From Cololabis saira (Eukaryota > Chordata > Actinopteri > Beloniformes > Belonidae): 64,000 nt of DNA. Of this stretch, positions 22,737-33,254 are shown one piece after another. Position numbers and translations under genes: made by a program. The stretch covers positions 18,654,690-18,718,689 of the forward strand of contig NC_084601.1 in assembly GCF_033807715.1 (NCBI RefSeq), in the 5' to 3' direction. The stretch's first letter is position 1. Each line of letters begins with the position of its first letter. The notes under the pieces were generated by a model. That model saw nothing but the letters and a program-made list of their open reading frames with translations, was not told the origin of the DNA and did no database searches.

Positions 22737-25700
22737 GTTATATTCATGTAACCATTGTAAACAAGGCTAAACTCACTTTACAGTAAATCAAAAAAAGATG
22801 ACAAAGATTTTTAACAATATTTTCCAGATTATTTCAGGTTACCCACCGACTCCACCCAGAAATGGAGAGATGGAGTTCCAGACACCGATGCTGCCCTTGC
22901 GGAGCCTCTGCCCTATCGCCAGCTCCAGGTACAGCAGGGGGAGTCCCTCAAACACCAGCGCTATCAGGTAGGGGATGAGGAATGCACCTGATAACACAAA
23001 TATAGGCCACCAGGATGATAATCTCTTTATCAGCATTATTAAATTACAATCAGCAGATTTTACAAGAAGCAGTAAACAATTGGAAAATATTTACTATATT
23101 AAACAAATAATTGATAGAGAGCATAAGAACGTCGCGCCCGGCGTCGCGCCCGGCGTCGCGCCCGGCGTCGCGCCCGGCGTCGCGCCCGGCGTCGCGCCCG
23201 GCGTCGCGCCCGGCGTCGCGCCCGGCGTCGCGCCCGGCGTCGCGCCCGGCGTCGCGCCCGGCGTCGCGCCCGGCGTCGGCTTTTCCCTGTTCAGTTCCAC
23301 GCTACCTGAACAGCCAATCACAGAGTGAGCTGTTTGCCATCCGTGTTGAGGGAGGTCTCAGGGAGTAGGGATGGGAATCGAGAACCGGTTCTTGTTGAGA
23401 ACCGGTTCCCAGTGTTAATTCCTTGGAATCGTTTGCCTTTTTCGCAAACGATTCCCTTATCAATTCCAGTGGGTGCGAATGACGTCACCAAGCACGTTGC
23501 GCGGCGTGCGCATTCGCGCTCAGCAGGAAAACACGGGGACAAAGCGGCATAAACGCTTGAAAGTTTGGTTACATTTTACCAAAAAGGACGACAACAGGGC
23601 GACAATACTTGCAATGTGGACATTTCAACAAAGGGGGGAAACTGTTAGGACTCAGCCGGCTGATGCGCTGGGAGCGCAGAGTCAACCGGCATGTGGTAAG
23701 GCTGATTTATGGAGACGACTCTGAATGGAAACAAGGACGGAGATATCTTCCTAGATAGGCAATTTATGGGAAGGAGCTCACTTTTACCAAAATTAAGCTT
23801 GTACCCCGAGTATCTACCGAATTGGGTTAAAATGTCAGTGATGACTGGTATAGACGAGGTTGGGTTCGAAACGTATAACAGCAAATCGTCTGCGTAAAGG
23901 GACAATTTATGGGTGACGCCGTTCCTGGTAATGCCCTCAACTCCCCCTCCTCTCAAAGCCAGATGGCTAAAGGTTCTACGGCTAAAGTAAAAAGGAGGGG
24001 AGAGAGAGGGCACCCCTGTCTAGTGCCCCGGCAAAGGGCAAAGGGGGGCGATTGTACACCATTAGCAAGGACATGAGCAGTGGGGGAGTTTTAAAGTAGC
24101 CTAATCCATGCAATGAAATCAGAGTCGAAGCCAAACTTTGAAAGAACGCAGTACAGGTACTCCCACTCAACCCTGTTGAACGTCTTCTCTGCATCTAACG
24201 AGATGATTACTTCCGGTAGGATAGGGTTGGGGGAGTCAATAACGTTAAGTAGTCGTCTGGTGTTAAACGACGAATTCCTTCCAGCCATAAAGCCTGTCTG
24301 GTCCGGAGAAATCAGGCCAGGCAGGGCTCTTTGCAAACGTGTGGCTAGGACCTTTGCCAGAATCTTTTGGTCCACGTTCAGAAGCGAGATAGGTCTGTAG
24401 CTGCTGCATTCCACGGGATCTTTATCCTTTTTCAGTAAAAGGGCAATATTGGCCTCAGATAGGGTTGGAGGCAGTTTACCACTGACAAAAGAATCATTAT
24501 AAACATTAACTAAATGTGGGGTAATAAGGTTGGAATACGCTTTGTAGAATTCCACACCAAACCCATCTGGGCCAGGGGACTTGCCATTTTGTAAATGCCC
24601 TATAGCCTCCGTAACCTCCGCCATGAGATTAATGCACCCAGTTTTCCAGCCAAGTCAGTATCTACTTGGGGATACGTAATCCTCTCAAGAGGGTTATGGC
24701 TGTCCCAGATTTCAGGCCGATGCTCTGAGGTATAAGGGTTCGAATAGAAATTCAGAAACGTGTGGGAATTGCAGAAAAACGCGGAGACAATTTCCCATTC
24801 AAAACACGTGTGATGTTTATTAGAAAGCCTCAGAACACTGAAACACAAAATGGAGCTGTCCAGCAGCCAGAACCGCATGGAGCTCAACGTCATGACCACA
24901 TTTAAAGGGGCCTCATCCCTGAACCGTCATAGTTGCGTGAAGGAGAACATACTGCATTTAATAATGAACGGTGTGTAGAACCACACTTGAGAAATAAGGT
25001 GAATTATGTCCGTAACATTCACTACACAGGTCCCCCCAGAATTCACCATATTTGAAAAAAAGAAAAACACATCAGTCACCGGGGAGGGGGGCGTATCAAC
25101 CGTCCAAAGCGGCTGCGCTGTACCGGAGGCTGATTCGAGCTGACTGCGGCAGGGGTCACGTCGTGACACAGGTGCGGGGCAGGCAGCGCGGGAGGCTGGG
25201 GAGGGGGGGAAACGGGGGGCGGGGGCCGAGCGGGAGGCCGCCCCCGTCGTGGGGGTTGGGCGAGTTCAACAGGCTTACCCACGTCCAAGTGAGCTGGTTT
25301 GAGGCGGTCAATGGAGAGGCGCTCCGGTTTACCGCCCATGTCCACCACAAAATGTTTGTCCCCTGCCTCCAAAACCCGGAATGGGCCCTCGTAGGGCGGG
25401 TGTAGCGGTCCCCGGTGGGCATCGTGGCAAATGAAAACATAACCAGCCGCCTTAAGTGCAGCCGGGACGTGCGACTGAGGCAGGCCGTGATGGGAAGTAG
25501 GGACAGGCGCGAAAAGTCTTGCATTGTCCAGCAGAGCGGACCGCTGGAGAGCAGCCGACCAAGGAACCGTGGCGTTAGGGACAAAATCCCCTGGAACCCG
25601 CAGTGGCTGCCCATAAACAAGCTCGGCAGATGAGGACTGTAGGTCCTCCTTTGGCGCGGTCCTGATGCCCAGCATCACCCATGGGAGTTTGTCAACCCAG

Positions 25701-28497
25701 TTATTGTCTTTGAGGCTGGCACGCAGGGCAGCCTTCATTGACCTGTGAAACCGTTCACAGAGACTGTTAGCCTGCGGGTGATAGGCAGTAGTGCGGTGGA
25801 GTTTAACTCAGAGGTTCTGTGCGACAGCGGTCCACAGTTCAGACGTGAACTGCGCGCCTCGGTCAGAGGATATATCTGAAGGAGTGCCAAAACGAGCAAC
25901 CCAGGTACCAAGAAAAGCCCGTGCCACCTCCACACACGCCACCGACGTCAATGGCACTGCCTCAGGCCAGCGGGTCGTCCTGTCAACCATGGTCAACAGG
26001 TACGAGAAACCGTGAGAGGAGGGCAGAGGGCCGACCAGATCCACATTCACATGGTCAAAACGTCTCTCAGGAACCGGGAACAACTCTAGCGGGGCTTTAG
26101 TGTGGCGGTGGACCTTGGCTCGTTGGCACTTGACACAGGTGTTAGCCCAGTCCCTAACGTCCTTCTTGAGGCCGTGCCAGACAAATTTTGCCGCAACCAG
26201 TCTCTGCAACGCCTTCGAACCCGGATGTGAGAGACCATGTATGGCATCAAACACCTGTCGTCTCCTGGGCCGAGGACTGCCTGTGGAGACGTCACACAGG
26301 AGCGTGGTACTAGTATCACCAAAGACCACGTCCTCGATCTTAAGCCCTGTGGTAGAGCCCTTCAGGAGCTGCACATCAGGGTCTATGGCCTGATCTGCTG
26401 CCATGCGGGCATAATCAAAACCAAGATGGACCGCCCCAGCCACAGCCCGTGACAGGCAGTCTGCCACGTGGTTGTTCTTACCGGCAACATGCCGCAAGTC
26501 CGTGGTGAACTCGGAAATAAACGACAGATGACGTTGCTGGCGGGCGGACCACGGCTCAGCCACCTTAGCCATGGCAAAAGTCAGTGGCTTGTGGTCGACA
26601 AAAGCAGTGAAATGTCGTCCTTCCAGCAGGGAACGAAAGTGTCTGATGGCGAGGTAGAGACCAAGCAGCTCCCGACCATGCAGATGCCGACGATTCCCAG
26701 AATTCGGGGAGTTTGAGGGTAACAGCGTTCGTAGACATGGTCGTGTCGTGTCTCTGGATACGTCCAGCAGACAAACGTCGGGGTCACCAGTGTGGGAATT
26801 GCAGAAAAACGCGGAGACAATTTCCCATTCAAAACACGTGTGATGTTTATTAGAAAGCTTCAGAACACTGAAACACAAAATGGAGCTGTCCAGCAGCTAG
26901 AACCGCATGGAGCTCAACGTCATGATCACATTTAAAGGGGCCTCATCCCTGAACCGTCATAGTTGCATGAAGGAGAACATATTGCATTTAATAATGAACG
27001 GTGTGTAGAACCACACTTGAGAAATAAGGTGAATTATGTCCGTAACATTCACTACAAATGCGTCATTTATTAACTTGGGGTCAGTGACTATTGTCCCAGA
27101 TACCGACTTTATCCTTGGGATAAGTCTTGACAGAGCAGTAGCTCTGGCTTGATGGGCAAGAGGTTTACCCGCTTTATCGCCCAATTCAAAGTAGGGCTGT
27201 CTCGTTTTCAACAATTGTGATTCAACCTTGGATGACATCAGGCAGTCAAACTCAGCCTGGAATTTAAGGCGCTGATCGTAAAGAGTGGGATTGGGGGCGG
27301 CGGCGTATTGTGTGTCCACTTTCAATAATTGGTCCGAGAGCCAGATCATCCTATCCGTGTCAGCCTTCTGACTGACTTTTATCGGACCCATCCCGAGAAG
27401 CCTGGCAAGTCGCCAGGTGGCTCCCTTGGAGGGAGGGGTACCGTTAGGTCTCGGCCAGCTGGGGTTTCCCCTCAGCCCGATCGTGCTGCAGAAGCAGAGT
27501 CAGCGCAGCCAGAGATCTGGGCGCCCGGCTTCGCGCCCGGCGTCTCGCCCGGCGTCTCGCCCGGCGTCGCGCCCGGCGTCGCGCCCGGCGTCGCGCCCGG
27601 AGTCGCGCCCGGCGACGCGCCCGGCGTCGCAGCCGAGCCGACACGGGAGCGCTCCAGAAAGTTTTCTTTCCCCTGCCATTTAATGAGGCAGTGTTTTTGT
27701 TTGTGAAAATAAACTACGCCTTTTTTTTAGGCTAATCTCGAACCTGTCTGGTGTCGTGCGCTTGGGTCCAAGGACAGAATCCCTAACAAAATCTATATAT
27801 GGAGATACAGAAAGAACATTTTTCTTCCAAATTGTCAAAAACTGCCACGATTCTTCCCTGCATGATTTTAAAACACGAGAAATCTGAGCCATGTGGTACA
27901 AATGTAGCCAGCAGATAACCAAGAGGAGCTCACACGCACAGACTGACAGCCTCCCGGTGGGATCTGATTCTCAAACAAAATCGGTACGTGAGCACTTGGA
28001 CTACTTCAGAACTCCTGTTTACACAACCTAAACCTTGCTAAGGCTCTGGCGGGTTCTGTTGCTTTGGGGCTTCACATGTCACACTGGTAACTATGAGGAA
28101 GTAAACACAGATATTAGGTGTATTGTGAAGAAACATTCCCTGACCACTCAAAATGCAGATAAGCCTCAGTATACCTCAGTCACAGGTTACAGAGACTGAG
28201 TTCTTTTCTGTTAAACAATTGAAATCCGTACTGAGTAAAGCAACTCATCACTGGAATATGAATAAATAAGACTTGTAAAATACTCATGTCTTACAGCAGT
28301 TTCACAGAGCTTTATAAGATGAGATAGGGAGAAAATAAAAGATTCTGCAGCTCACCCCCTCCATAGATCTGGCATAGGTATGGAAACCGCCACACATTTC
28401 CAACTCCAACTGCAAAGCCAATGCATGTTAGTAGGTACTGAATCTTGTTGTCCCATTTGGGTCGCTCCTCCACCCTGGAGTCTTTTGATTTGTCCAT
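15954..28497 (-). CDS. slc6a18: slc6a18 copy B: Na+-coupled neutral amino acid transporter (B0AT3-like)
   Basis: Twelve exons on the minus strand: 28356-28497, 22847-22987, 19778-19915, 18478-18659, 18273-18383, 17774-17886, 17561-17689, 17313-17469, 16982-17186, 16733-16892, 16464-16626, 15954-16169. Every exon has exactly the length and phase of copy A, giving 618 codons plus stop with all GT-AG junctions. Around 17-20 amino acids differ from copy A, most of them conservative. The most notable is Leu to Val at residue 32, inside the TM1 GLGN motif that binds substrate and sodium in the family. Others include Asn to Asp before the exon 7 cysteine and ASVYELN to APINELN in exon 9. Intron 1 is swollen to 5.4 kb and intron 2 to 2.9 kb by retroelements; intron 7 is only 91 bp and keeps the ancestral empty site. 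The open frame argues for function. Confidence 0.93.
17958..18250 (+). mobile_element. tRNA-derived SINE with L2-type tail
   Basis: Present only in intron 5 of slc6a18 copy B; copy A has the uninterrupted sequence. It carries a box-A-like TGGCTCAGTTGGTAGAGC and a box-B GGTTCGAACCC, so the head derives from a tRNA gene. The 3' part ends in AAAGCGCTATATAAGT and CCATTTACCATTT, resembling tails that L2-clade LINEs recognise. It postdates the duplication. Family name (V-SINE-like) is an inference. Confidence 0.85.
18738..18791. repeat. (ATCC)n microsatellite in slc6a18-B intron 3
   Basis: Counterpart of 6174-6239, slightly shorter. Confidence 0.95.
19302..19626. repeat. Compound (AATT)n / (ATTC)n microsatellite, 325 bp
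   Basis: Alternating blocks of TTAA-phase and ATTC-phase tetranucleotides in intron 3 of slc6a18 copy B. Copy A has only the unique flanks with a short AATT-poor stretch (6770-6795), so the expansion happened after the duplication. Confidence 0.95.
20035..22627 (+). mobile_element. Older LINE 3' fragment split by Rex3 copy B
   Basis: Sequence at 20035-20106 and 22471-22627 joins into one stretch once Rex3 copy B and one target duplication are removed. It ends in GGAGACAATAAAG and a (TATCT)n-like tail (22600-22625), as in Rex1/CR1-type LINE 3' ends of fish. Only the untranslated end remains. It is absent from slc6a18 copy A. An (AAT)n run follows. Confidence 0.6.
20107..22455 (-). mobile_element. 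Rex3 LINE copy B (in slc6a18-B intron 2)
   Basis: A 2.35-kb Rex3 on the minus strand, bounded by a 15-bp target-site duplication GGGAGTGGGAACTGA (20092-20106 and 22456-22470). The 5' part encodes an endonuclease ([12 protein letters not shown] near 22400; GDFNAHVGN near 22000; [10 protein letters not shown] near 21690). The RT follows, to [14 protein letters not shown] near 20650. It then jumps to the C-terminal region ([13 protein letters not shown]), so the catalytic core with FADD is deleted. A frameshift near 22000 splits the endonuclease. The 3' tail is a degenerate GATGAGTGA repeat. It disrupts an older LINE 3' fragment. Not autonomous. Confidence 0.92.
22629..22736. repeat. (AAT)n microsatellite
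   Basis: About 36 AAT units in intron 2 of slc6a18 copy B; counterpart of the palindromic run in copy A. Confidence 0.95.
23131..23277. repeat. GC-rich 12-bp minisatellite (GTCGCGCCCGGC)
   Basis: About 12 near-identical copies, every one containing CpGs. The same unit recurs at 27527-27633 in the same orientation, near the opposite edge of the composite insertion. In one frame it reads VAPG repeated, which I regard as chance. Confidence 0.95.
23367..23640 (+). mobile_element. 5' fragment of a hAT transposon with BED-type start
   Basis: Starts near 23367 with TAGGGATGGGAATCGAGAAC, a terminus I associate with fish hAT elements. A short frame follows with [15 protein letters not shown], resembling the N-terminal BED zinc-finger start (VW-HF) of hAT transposases. 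The fragment stops near 23640, where different sequence begins; no 3' end is seen. Confidence 0.55.
24761..25026 (-). repeat. 3' LTR of the Gypsy element
   Basis: 266 bp. Preceded on the minus strand by the polypurine tract; starts TGTAGTGAATG and ends CCCACA. Confidence 0.93.
26791..27056 (-). repeat. 5' LTR of the Gypsy element
   Basis: 266 bp, about 98% identical to the 3' LTR by eye and followed by the tRNA-Trp primer site. Flanking host bases are CATT and CGTT (minus strand), a possible 4-bp target duplication with one change. Confidence 0.93.
27527..27633. repeat. GC-rich 12-bp minisatellite, second block
   Basis: About nine copies of the 23131-23277 unit, with more variants (GTCTCGCCCGGC, GTCGCGCCCGGA). 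Both blocks probably come from one parent element now split by L1 and Gypsy. Confidence 0.9.
27634..27788 (+). other. Retroelement-like terminus
   Basis: Contains a polyadenylation-type AAAATAAA (27707-27714), then a GT-rich stretch and an end in CCCTAACA, where homology to slc6a18-A intron 1 resumes. TGTTAGG-type starts lie at 23642 and near 27430. It could be the end of an LTR or of an unknown retroelement that carried the minisatellite; I cannot confirm a second LTR. Confidence 0.3.
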
Positions 28498-30388
28498 CCT
28501 CAGGTGATGAAATGATGCAGCGCAATCCCAGCTCAGTTAGAAAGATGTAATCCTAACATTCACCTAACATTCACGTTATATCTATTTTATATCATCCAAA
28601 ATTCTCCTCCCCTGGTCTCTTTGAAGTGTGTGTGAGTAAAGTTTGTCTCAAGGTAATGTCCTCTTTCTGACTCTTCCAAGCAGACTGCAGCTTTGAGGGA
28701 AAAGCACAGATTGTATTGGTTTTATGAAGAAGTTGGGAAATCAAGAAGGGAGTGGGACTAACAGGCATAATGGTTTAGCAGTGGAACTTTCCTCTTTACT
28801 GAAAATGGGAGTGTGCTTAACCCTGAATTAATGGATAACCTGGTGATGCTATCTCAGTGTTATACTGACCAACGCGAAACCAATCACAAACTGTCTTTAA
28901 AAGAGGCTGCTTGACCCCCAAACCGTATCTTTATCTAATTAATTAAGCACGCATCTTGCCAGTTTGCACATTAAAATGCAAAGCAATATGTTCTTGCAGA
29001 CTAAAACAAGTTGTCAGCTCTTTTTTTTTCCTTCTTTTTTGCTTCTGTTTTTACCTCTGACAGCAGCTGACTGTGCAGGACAAGCTGTCCTTGATTAGAT
29101 GTCCAGAGCAGACCTTAGGTTGGTACGTACCACTGGTCGAGTCTACGTTCTGCAGGTGTGCACACCTAAAACAAAGGAAGAATCAAAATGTTCACCTTTA
29201 ATAGCCTTTTTTTGTATTGCTCTTCTCATTTTCTCTCTTAAAACATGTTCACTTCTAAATTGACTGACTTAAGGATTGTCTCTGTCAAAACAGAAAAAAA
29301 TGCACATTATAATATTTATTGGGAAAGTATTGCGATGTAAATTACCAACTTTTAAATTTCAGCTATTTATGACATCACCTGAGTGACTATTTACTATCTG
29401 CTGCTAGAGTTCTTATAAATGTTTTAAAGGTTCACTCAGAAACTGCTTCAAATTCATGAAATAACCTGCAATAACCTCAGTTTACAAACTCTTACCACAC
29501 CTTTAAAGGAACTTTACAAACTGGCCTGAAAACAAGAAACACCTCGTGAGTTAATAATTTTTTAACTAGAGTTTAAATGTGTAATAGATTTGAGGTAAAG
29601 GTTGGTTTTGCCCAAATATATTTCTCCCTCTTTCTCACTACCTGTTATGTATTTTGTGCTGACTAAGAACTTTAAAGTTGTGTCATGACTATCGGTGGAC
29701 GAGAACCTTCCGCTCTGTATTTTGCTCGCAGAGAAGATGCATTTCGACTATGAAAGATAGAGAAAACAAATGCCAACACATGACCTGTAAAAGAGAGGAT
29801 GAAAGGTGTCCTGAATGTGCCAGATTGTGTTGCAATGTACAGCAGAACTGTGCTGCCCTTATAGGGGTCATGTGGGGACATTTTCGCTGCAGAGTTGTGT
29901 CACATGGTTTATATTAACACAAACATTATCAACCTTTCCCTTCTTTTTGCATTCTGCAGTTGCATGGATGCCTTGTCTGAGTCTGAATTCCCCGCCTACT
30001 ACATAATTCACTCCTCCACGGCTACTGTACAGGGGATTCTATATAATGGACTATTAAATGAATCCATCAGTAGAATGAACTTTCATCCACCTCTAGCATT
30101 TTCTTTTTGTTGATTTTGTTTATTGCATCATTGATGTTGCACAGATGAACACAGATTGTTGCTGATTCATGCAGTGATCATTGATTTTACACATAGGGAC
30201 AAACCTCAAAGCTGAACACTTTGAAGAAGTTCAGAAAAGGGCAGTTTTTGAATGACCCCTAAATGGGGCCAGAAAATATGGCTTTGGTCCTCACACCTGG
30301 ATTTCACATCCATGACCACTTTTTATGCGACTCGTTTGCTTTTTTTTTTGCATTTTTTTTGCATTACATCCATCCATCCATTTGCATG
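28498..30388. other. Upstream region of slc6a18 copy B
   Basis: No coding exon seen. 28498-29897 parallels 8455-9660 of unit A. 29898-30388 is single-copy in the window, missing from unit A. Confidence 0.4.
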
Positions 30389-30508
30389 GATGGATGGATG
30401 GATGGATGGATGGATGGATGGATGGATGGATGGATGGATGGATGAATGGATGGATGGATGGATGGATGGATGGATGGATGGATGGATGGATGGATGGATG
30501 GATGGATG
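30389..30508. repeat. (GGAT)n microsatellite
   Basis: About 30 units preceded by a short inverted CATCCATCCATCC. It occupies the place of the Rex3 (GGAT)n tail in unit A but carries no Rex3 coding sequence. Confidence 0.95.
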
Positions 30509-30660
30509 TTGCAGCAGCACTCTCAGTAAGTGGCGCTCTAAATTACCTGCCGAAAGGACAAAGAAACAGCAACGTTCAGTAAAAGGGGATGCTCTGCAGT
30601 GCTGAAGATTTATACATGGAGCACCAACTCAAGCTGCATCAGAGGGTTTCAATCAAAAGC

Positions 30661-31909
30661 CAGTGTAATAAAGCTAAGAGTCATATACTCAGCATTATCA
30701 CTTAAGTGAAGACTGGAAGGGCTGTGTTTGCTTAAGTATCAGCAGTAGAAGTGTTGACAGAATGTGATTTCCTTCTTGTAGAGAGCCTGGATCAAGATTT
30801 AAGTCTTAGAGATTCTGCAAAAGTGTGTTTAACGTAAATATTTCAGTATTCTGTTTGAACCTAATGTTATTATCATAACTGCAGTCTTCCTACTAATGCC
30901 AGTTGAATCACGATCATGTCCAGTAGTGTCTTATTCTGGTCAGTGGTCGGTCAGTTCAGAAGAACAATTACAGTGATGAAAAAAAACATTCTCTATAGTT
31001 GTATTAAGACCACGATGATGAATATGACACGTTATATTTTTATCAATTGAATAACTTTGATATTCAAAGTGAAGCCTTTCCAAACATGCATTATTTAGTT
31101 TGACAGATCTTTTTGTTTCTGAAACAGCAGGCTTGAAAGTCTGCGACACAAGCGGGAGTCCAAAACTAAACTACAAGAGAACGGCATAGGTCTTGGTTGT
31201 TCAAGATAAATAAAAGTTTATTCAACATCCTCCTCTCCACCACAGCCTCGAAAGGGCAGCCAATGACATAGCGAGCTCTCTAGCCTTAAGGGTTTGAAGA
31301 AAGCATCTCATGCTCTCTTTTTAGACACAGCTGTTGGAATGATGTCTGGTAGACCAAAAGTGGCACAAAATTATAAATATTAGTTTATACATCACCACCT
31401 TGGCCTTGAGAGAATGGCTTTAAGATGTCATGTTGCCGTACACATTGTTGTTAGTAGAAAATAGAGAGCAGATTTCGTCTGGGGTGATGGGCTAACACAA
31501 CTGATTTTTAATCTTCAGTATTTCTCTCCCATCACAGGTATGTGCTGGATTGAGGGTTTGGTTTCCCAACCAAGTGACATATGAAATTAGATTGGTGACT
31601 CCTCCCATTAGGAAACCTGGGGTCCATTTTCTGTACCTGCTTCAATCCTATTTAGGGTCATGGAGTAAACCAGATGTGAATCAACAATTAGAAACTATTC
31701 TTAGTGCCTTTTGTGCTGTGGTCAGCTGCTCCATAGTGATCTCTGGCTCAGACTCATCAGGTAAAGTAAAAAGACTGCACAAGGTCAGTTGAGATGACCC
31801 AGCTACAGCAGAACCAGTGGACTGACAGAAATCAAACAAATCAGCGTACGCAGCCTCCATCCCTCCAGTAGATGGAGCCACATTCATTCCTCACAAACAT
31901 TTCACATTA
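30661..31909. other. Intergenic, no gene seen
   Basis: AT-rich sequence without recognisable exons, terminal repeats or tandem arrays. The minus frame at 31681-31887 contains PDESEPEITMEQLTTAQKAL, reminiscent of a LINE or gag fragment, but is too short to call. Confidence 0.3.
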
Positions 31910-33252
31910 CAGTTTTTTCTGAAAGCTTAGGCGCTAATTATGTTCTTGTAGCACAATTTCTAAAACTATTAACACACATAGCAAAACCACTCACTGAGTT
32001 AGCCAAACTAAAAGCACAAATACTGCTTTGCACTCAGTTTGTAATTTTGTAACACACACTTTTCAAAACTGTAGGCACAATTCACTGCCTACACTCAATT
32101 GCCAAATTTCCAAAACACTCCTAGCAAAATTATACACATGTATGGCTATTATTTACACTATTTTGCCAACTGCCTGGCACACTTTCACATGTGAAAACTG
32201 TTTTAGAGAATTAGTTCACTTTGCAATCAGCCTAAGCACTATAAATAAGGCACAGGTAAGCTGTCTGTGTGGAGTACAATGGAAGGAGCAAGAAGAGTAA
32301 GAATCAGAGGAGGCCGAGGAAGAGGACGTGGAGGTGAAGGAGTTGGAGGAAGAGGACGTGGAGGTGAAGAAGCAAGAGGTTTAGAGGAAGTTAGAGGAAG
32401 AGGACAAGGAGCAGCAAGAGGAGGACGAGGAGGGGGAAGAAGAAGGGCCAGAGCAGACCTGATATGTCATCATATGGGACAATGTTAGTTTCCATAGGGC
32501 TGCTTTGGTCCGCAACTGGTTTACCGATCACCCACTCTTCATGGCACTCAACCTCCCCCCCATACTCTCCATTCTTAGTGTAAATCCAATTGAAGAGTTC
32601 TTTTCTGCCCGGCGCTGGAAAGTCCACGACCAGCATCCCCATCAACACGCAGCCCTTTTACAGGCAATGGAGGAGGCATGTGGAGATATTGAGCAGGCAT
32701 CATGTCAGGCCTGGATACGGCATGCAAGGAGGTATTTTCCCCGGTGCCTTGGACTGGAGGACATTGCATGTGATGTGGATAAGATTTTGTGGCCGGACCC
32801 AGAGAGACGGCATGATGTAGGCTGATTGTCTTTTTTTTGTGAATGTATTATTTTGTGTTCTGTGCTGTGTCTTTGTTTTGACGAGTGTGAATAAACACCA
32901 ATACTTGAAGTTTGGATCCCTGTGTGTTTACAGAACTATGACAAAAGTATGACCTCAAACTGACCTAGCCTACCTTGTGCACAGAAAAAGCAAAATCCAG
33001 ATGTGTTTTGTATTCATACCATCAGTGTGTAGTTGGCACATTATGTGCTTAGTAAATGATGGCATGTGTTTACTGTCTGATATGAAAACACCATTTTTAC
33101 TAAGGTGTGTAGAGTTAATCAAGCTGTGTTTGCTTTTGCAAGAGAACTATAACGTTTTGATAATTTGGTGAAAGGTTTTCTCATTTGTGTGTAGAGTTTA
33201 GCAAAAATAGCCAATGTTGCAAAAAATGTACTTAAGGATTCAGAAAAAACTG
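31910..33252 (+). mobile_element. Tc1/mariner-like transposon T1, transposase middle deleted
   Basis: Flanked by TA (31908-31909, 33253-33254), with termini CAGTTTTTTCTGAA and its complement. The transposase starts at 32279 with an Arg/Gly-rich N-terminus (RGGRGRGRGG) and jumps near 32460 to the C-terminal half. That half holds DNVSFHRAALV (second catalytic Asp), then PPILSILSVNPIEEF (third acidic residue; probable frame damage in the usual PPYSPFLN) and a tail ending WPDPERRHDVG near 32824. The helix-turn-helix region and first catalytic Asp are missing. A related element with the opposite part missing is at 48276-49605. Confidence 0.85.
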
Positions 33253-33254
33253 TA

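Larger units (their letters stand above)
24761..27056 (-). mobile_element. Ty3/Gypsy LTR retrotransposon, internally deleted
   Basis: Two 266-bp direct repeats (24761-25026 and 26791-27056) read TG...CA on the minus strand and differ at only about five positions, all transitions, so the insertion is young. After the 5' LTR comes TGGTGACCCCGACGT (26775-26789), complementary to the 3' end of tRNA-Trp; this primer is known from the CsRn1 lineage. A purine tract TTCTGGGGGGACC lies beside the 3' LTR (about 25028-25040). The internal region begins at RNase H (VDHKPLTF near 26590), then integrase zinc-binding (HPG near 26230; C..C near 26140) and catalytic core, with the C-terminus at 25076-25738. 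gag, protease and RT are missing. Confidence 0.9.
23707..27391 (-). mobile_element. L1-clade LINE fragment, interrupted by a Gypsy element
   Basis: Minus-strand ORF2 pieces: 27090-27391 (upstream of RT), 24091-24624 (RT with [41 protein letters not shown]) and 23707-24013 ([11 protein letters not shown] with YADD). The motif set is that of the L1/Tx1 clade. A Gypsy element (24761-27056) splits it. Both ends are internal to the ORF, and the lack of a 3' end is unusual for a target-primed insertion, so flanks were probably rearranged. Inactive. Confidence 0.85.
15515..30660. repeat. Segmental duplication unit B (contains slc6a18 copy B)
   Basis: Homologous to 1132-11520. It is about 4.8 kb longer, mainly from a SINE (17958-18250), an expanded AATT/ATTC repeat, Rex3 copy B, and a composite insertion in intron 1 (about 23127-27788). 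It lacks the 2.1-kb nest of unit A. At the far end, unit B has single-copy sequence at about 29898-30360 where unit A has Rex3 copy A; homology resumes at about 30520-30660. Confidence 0.85.

Noticed and set aside
23094..23368. VAPG, RPAS or GATP repeat proteins
   Set aside because: Frames through the GC-rich 12-bp minisatellite; open in three frames only because the unit is a multiple of three without stops.
25076..26878. A domesticated integrase gene
   Set aside because: Two near-identical LTRs flank it and the primer site and polypurine tract are in place, so it is an ordinary, deleted Gypsy element.
32267..32488. Independent RG-rich RNA-binding protein gene
   Set aside because: The segment lies between Tc1-type termini and is followed by transposase sequence, so it is the leader of a transposase.
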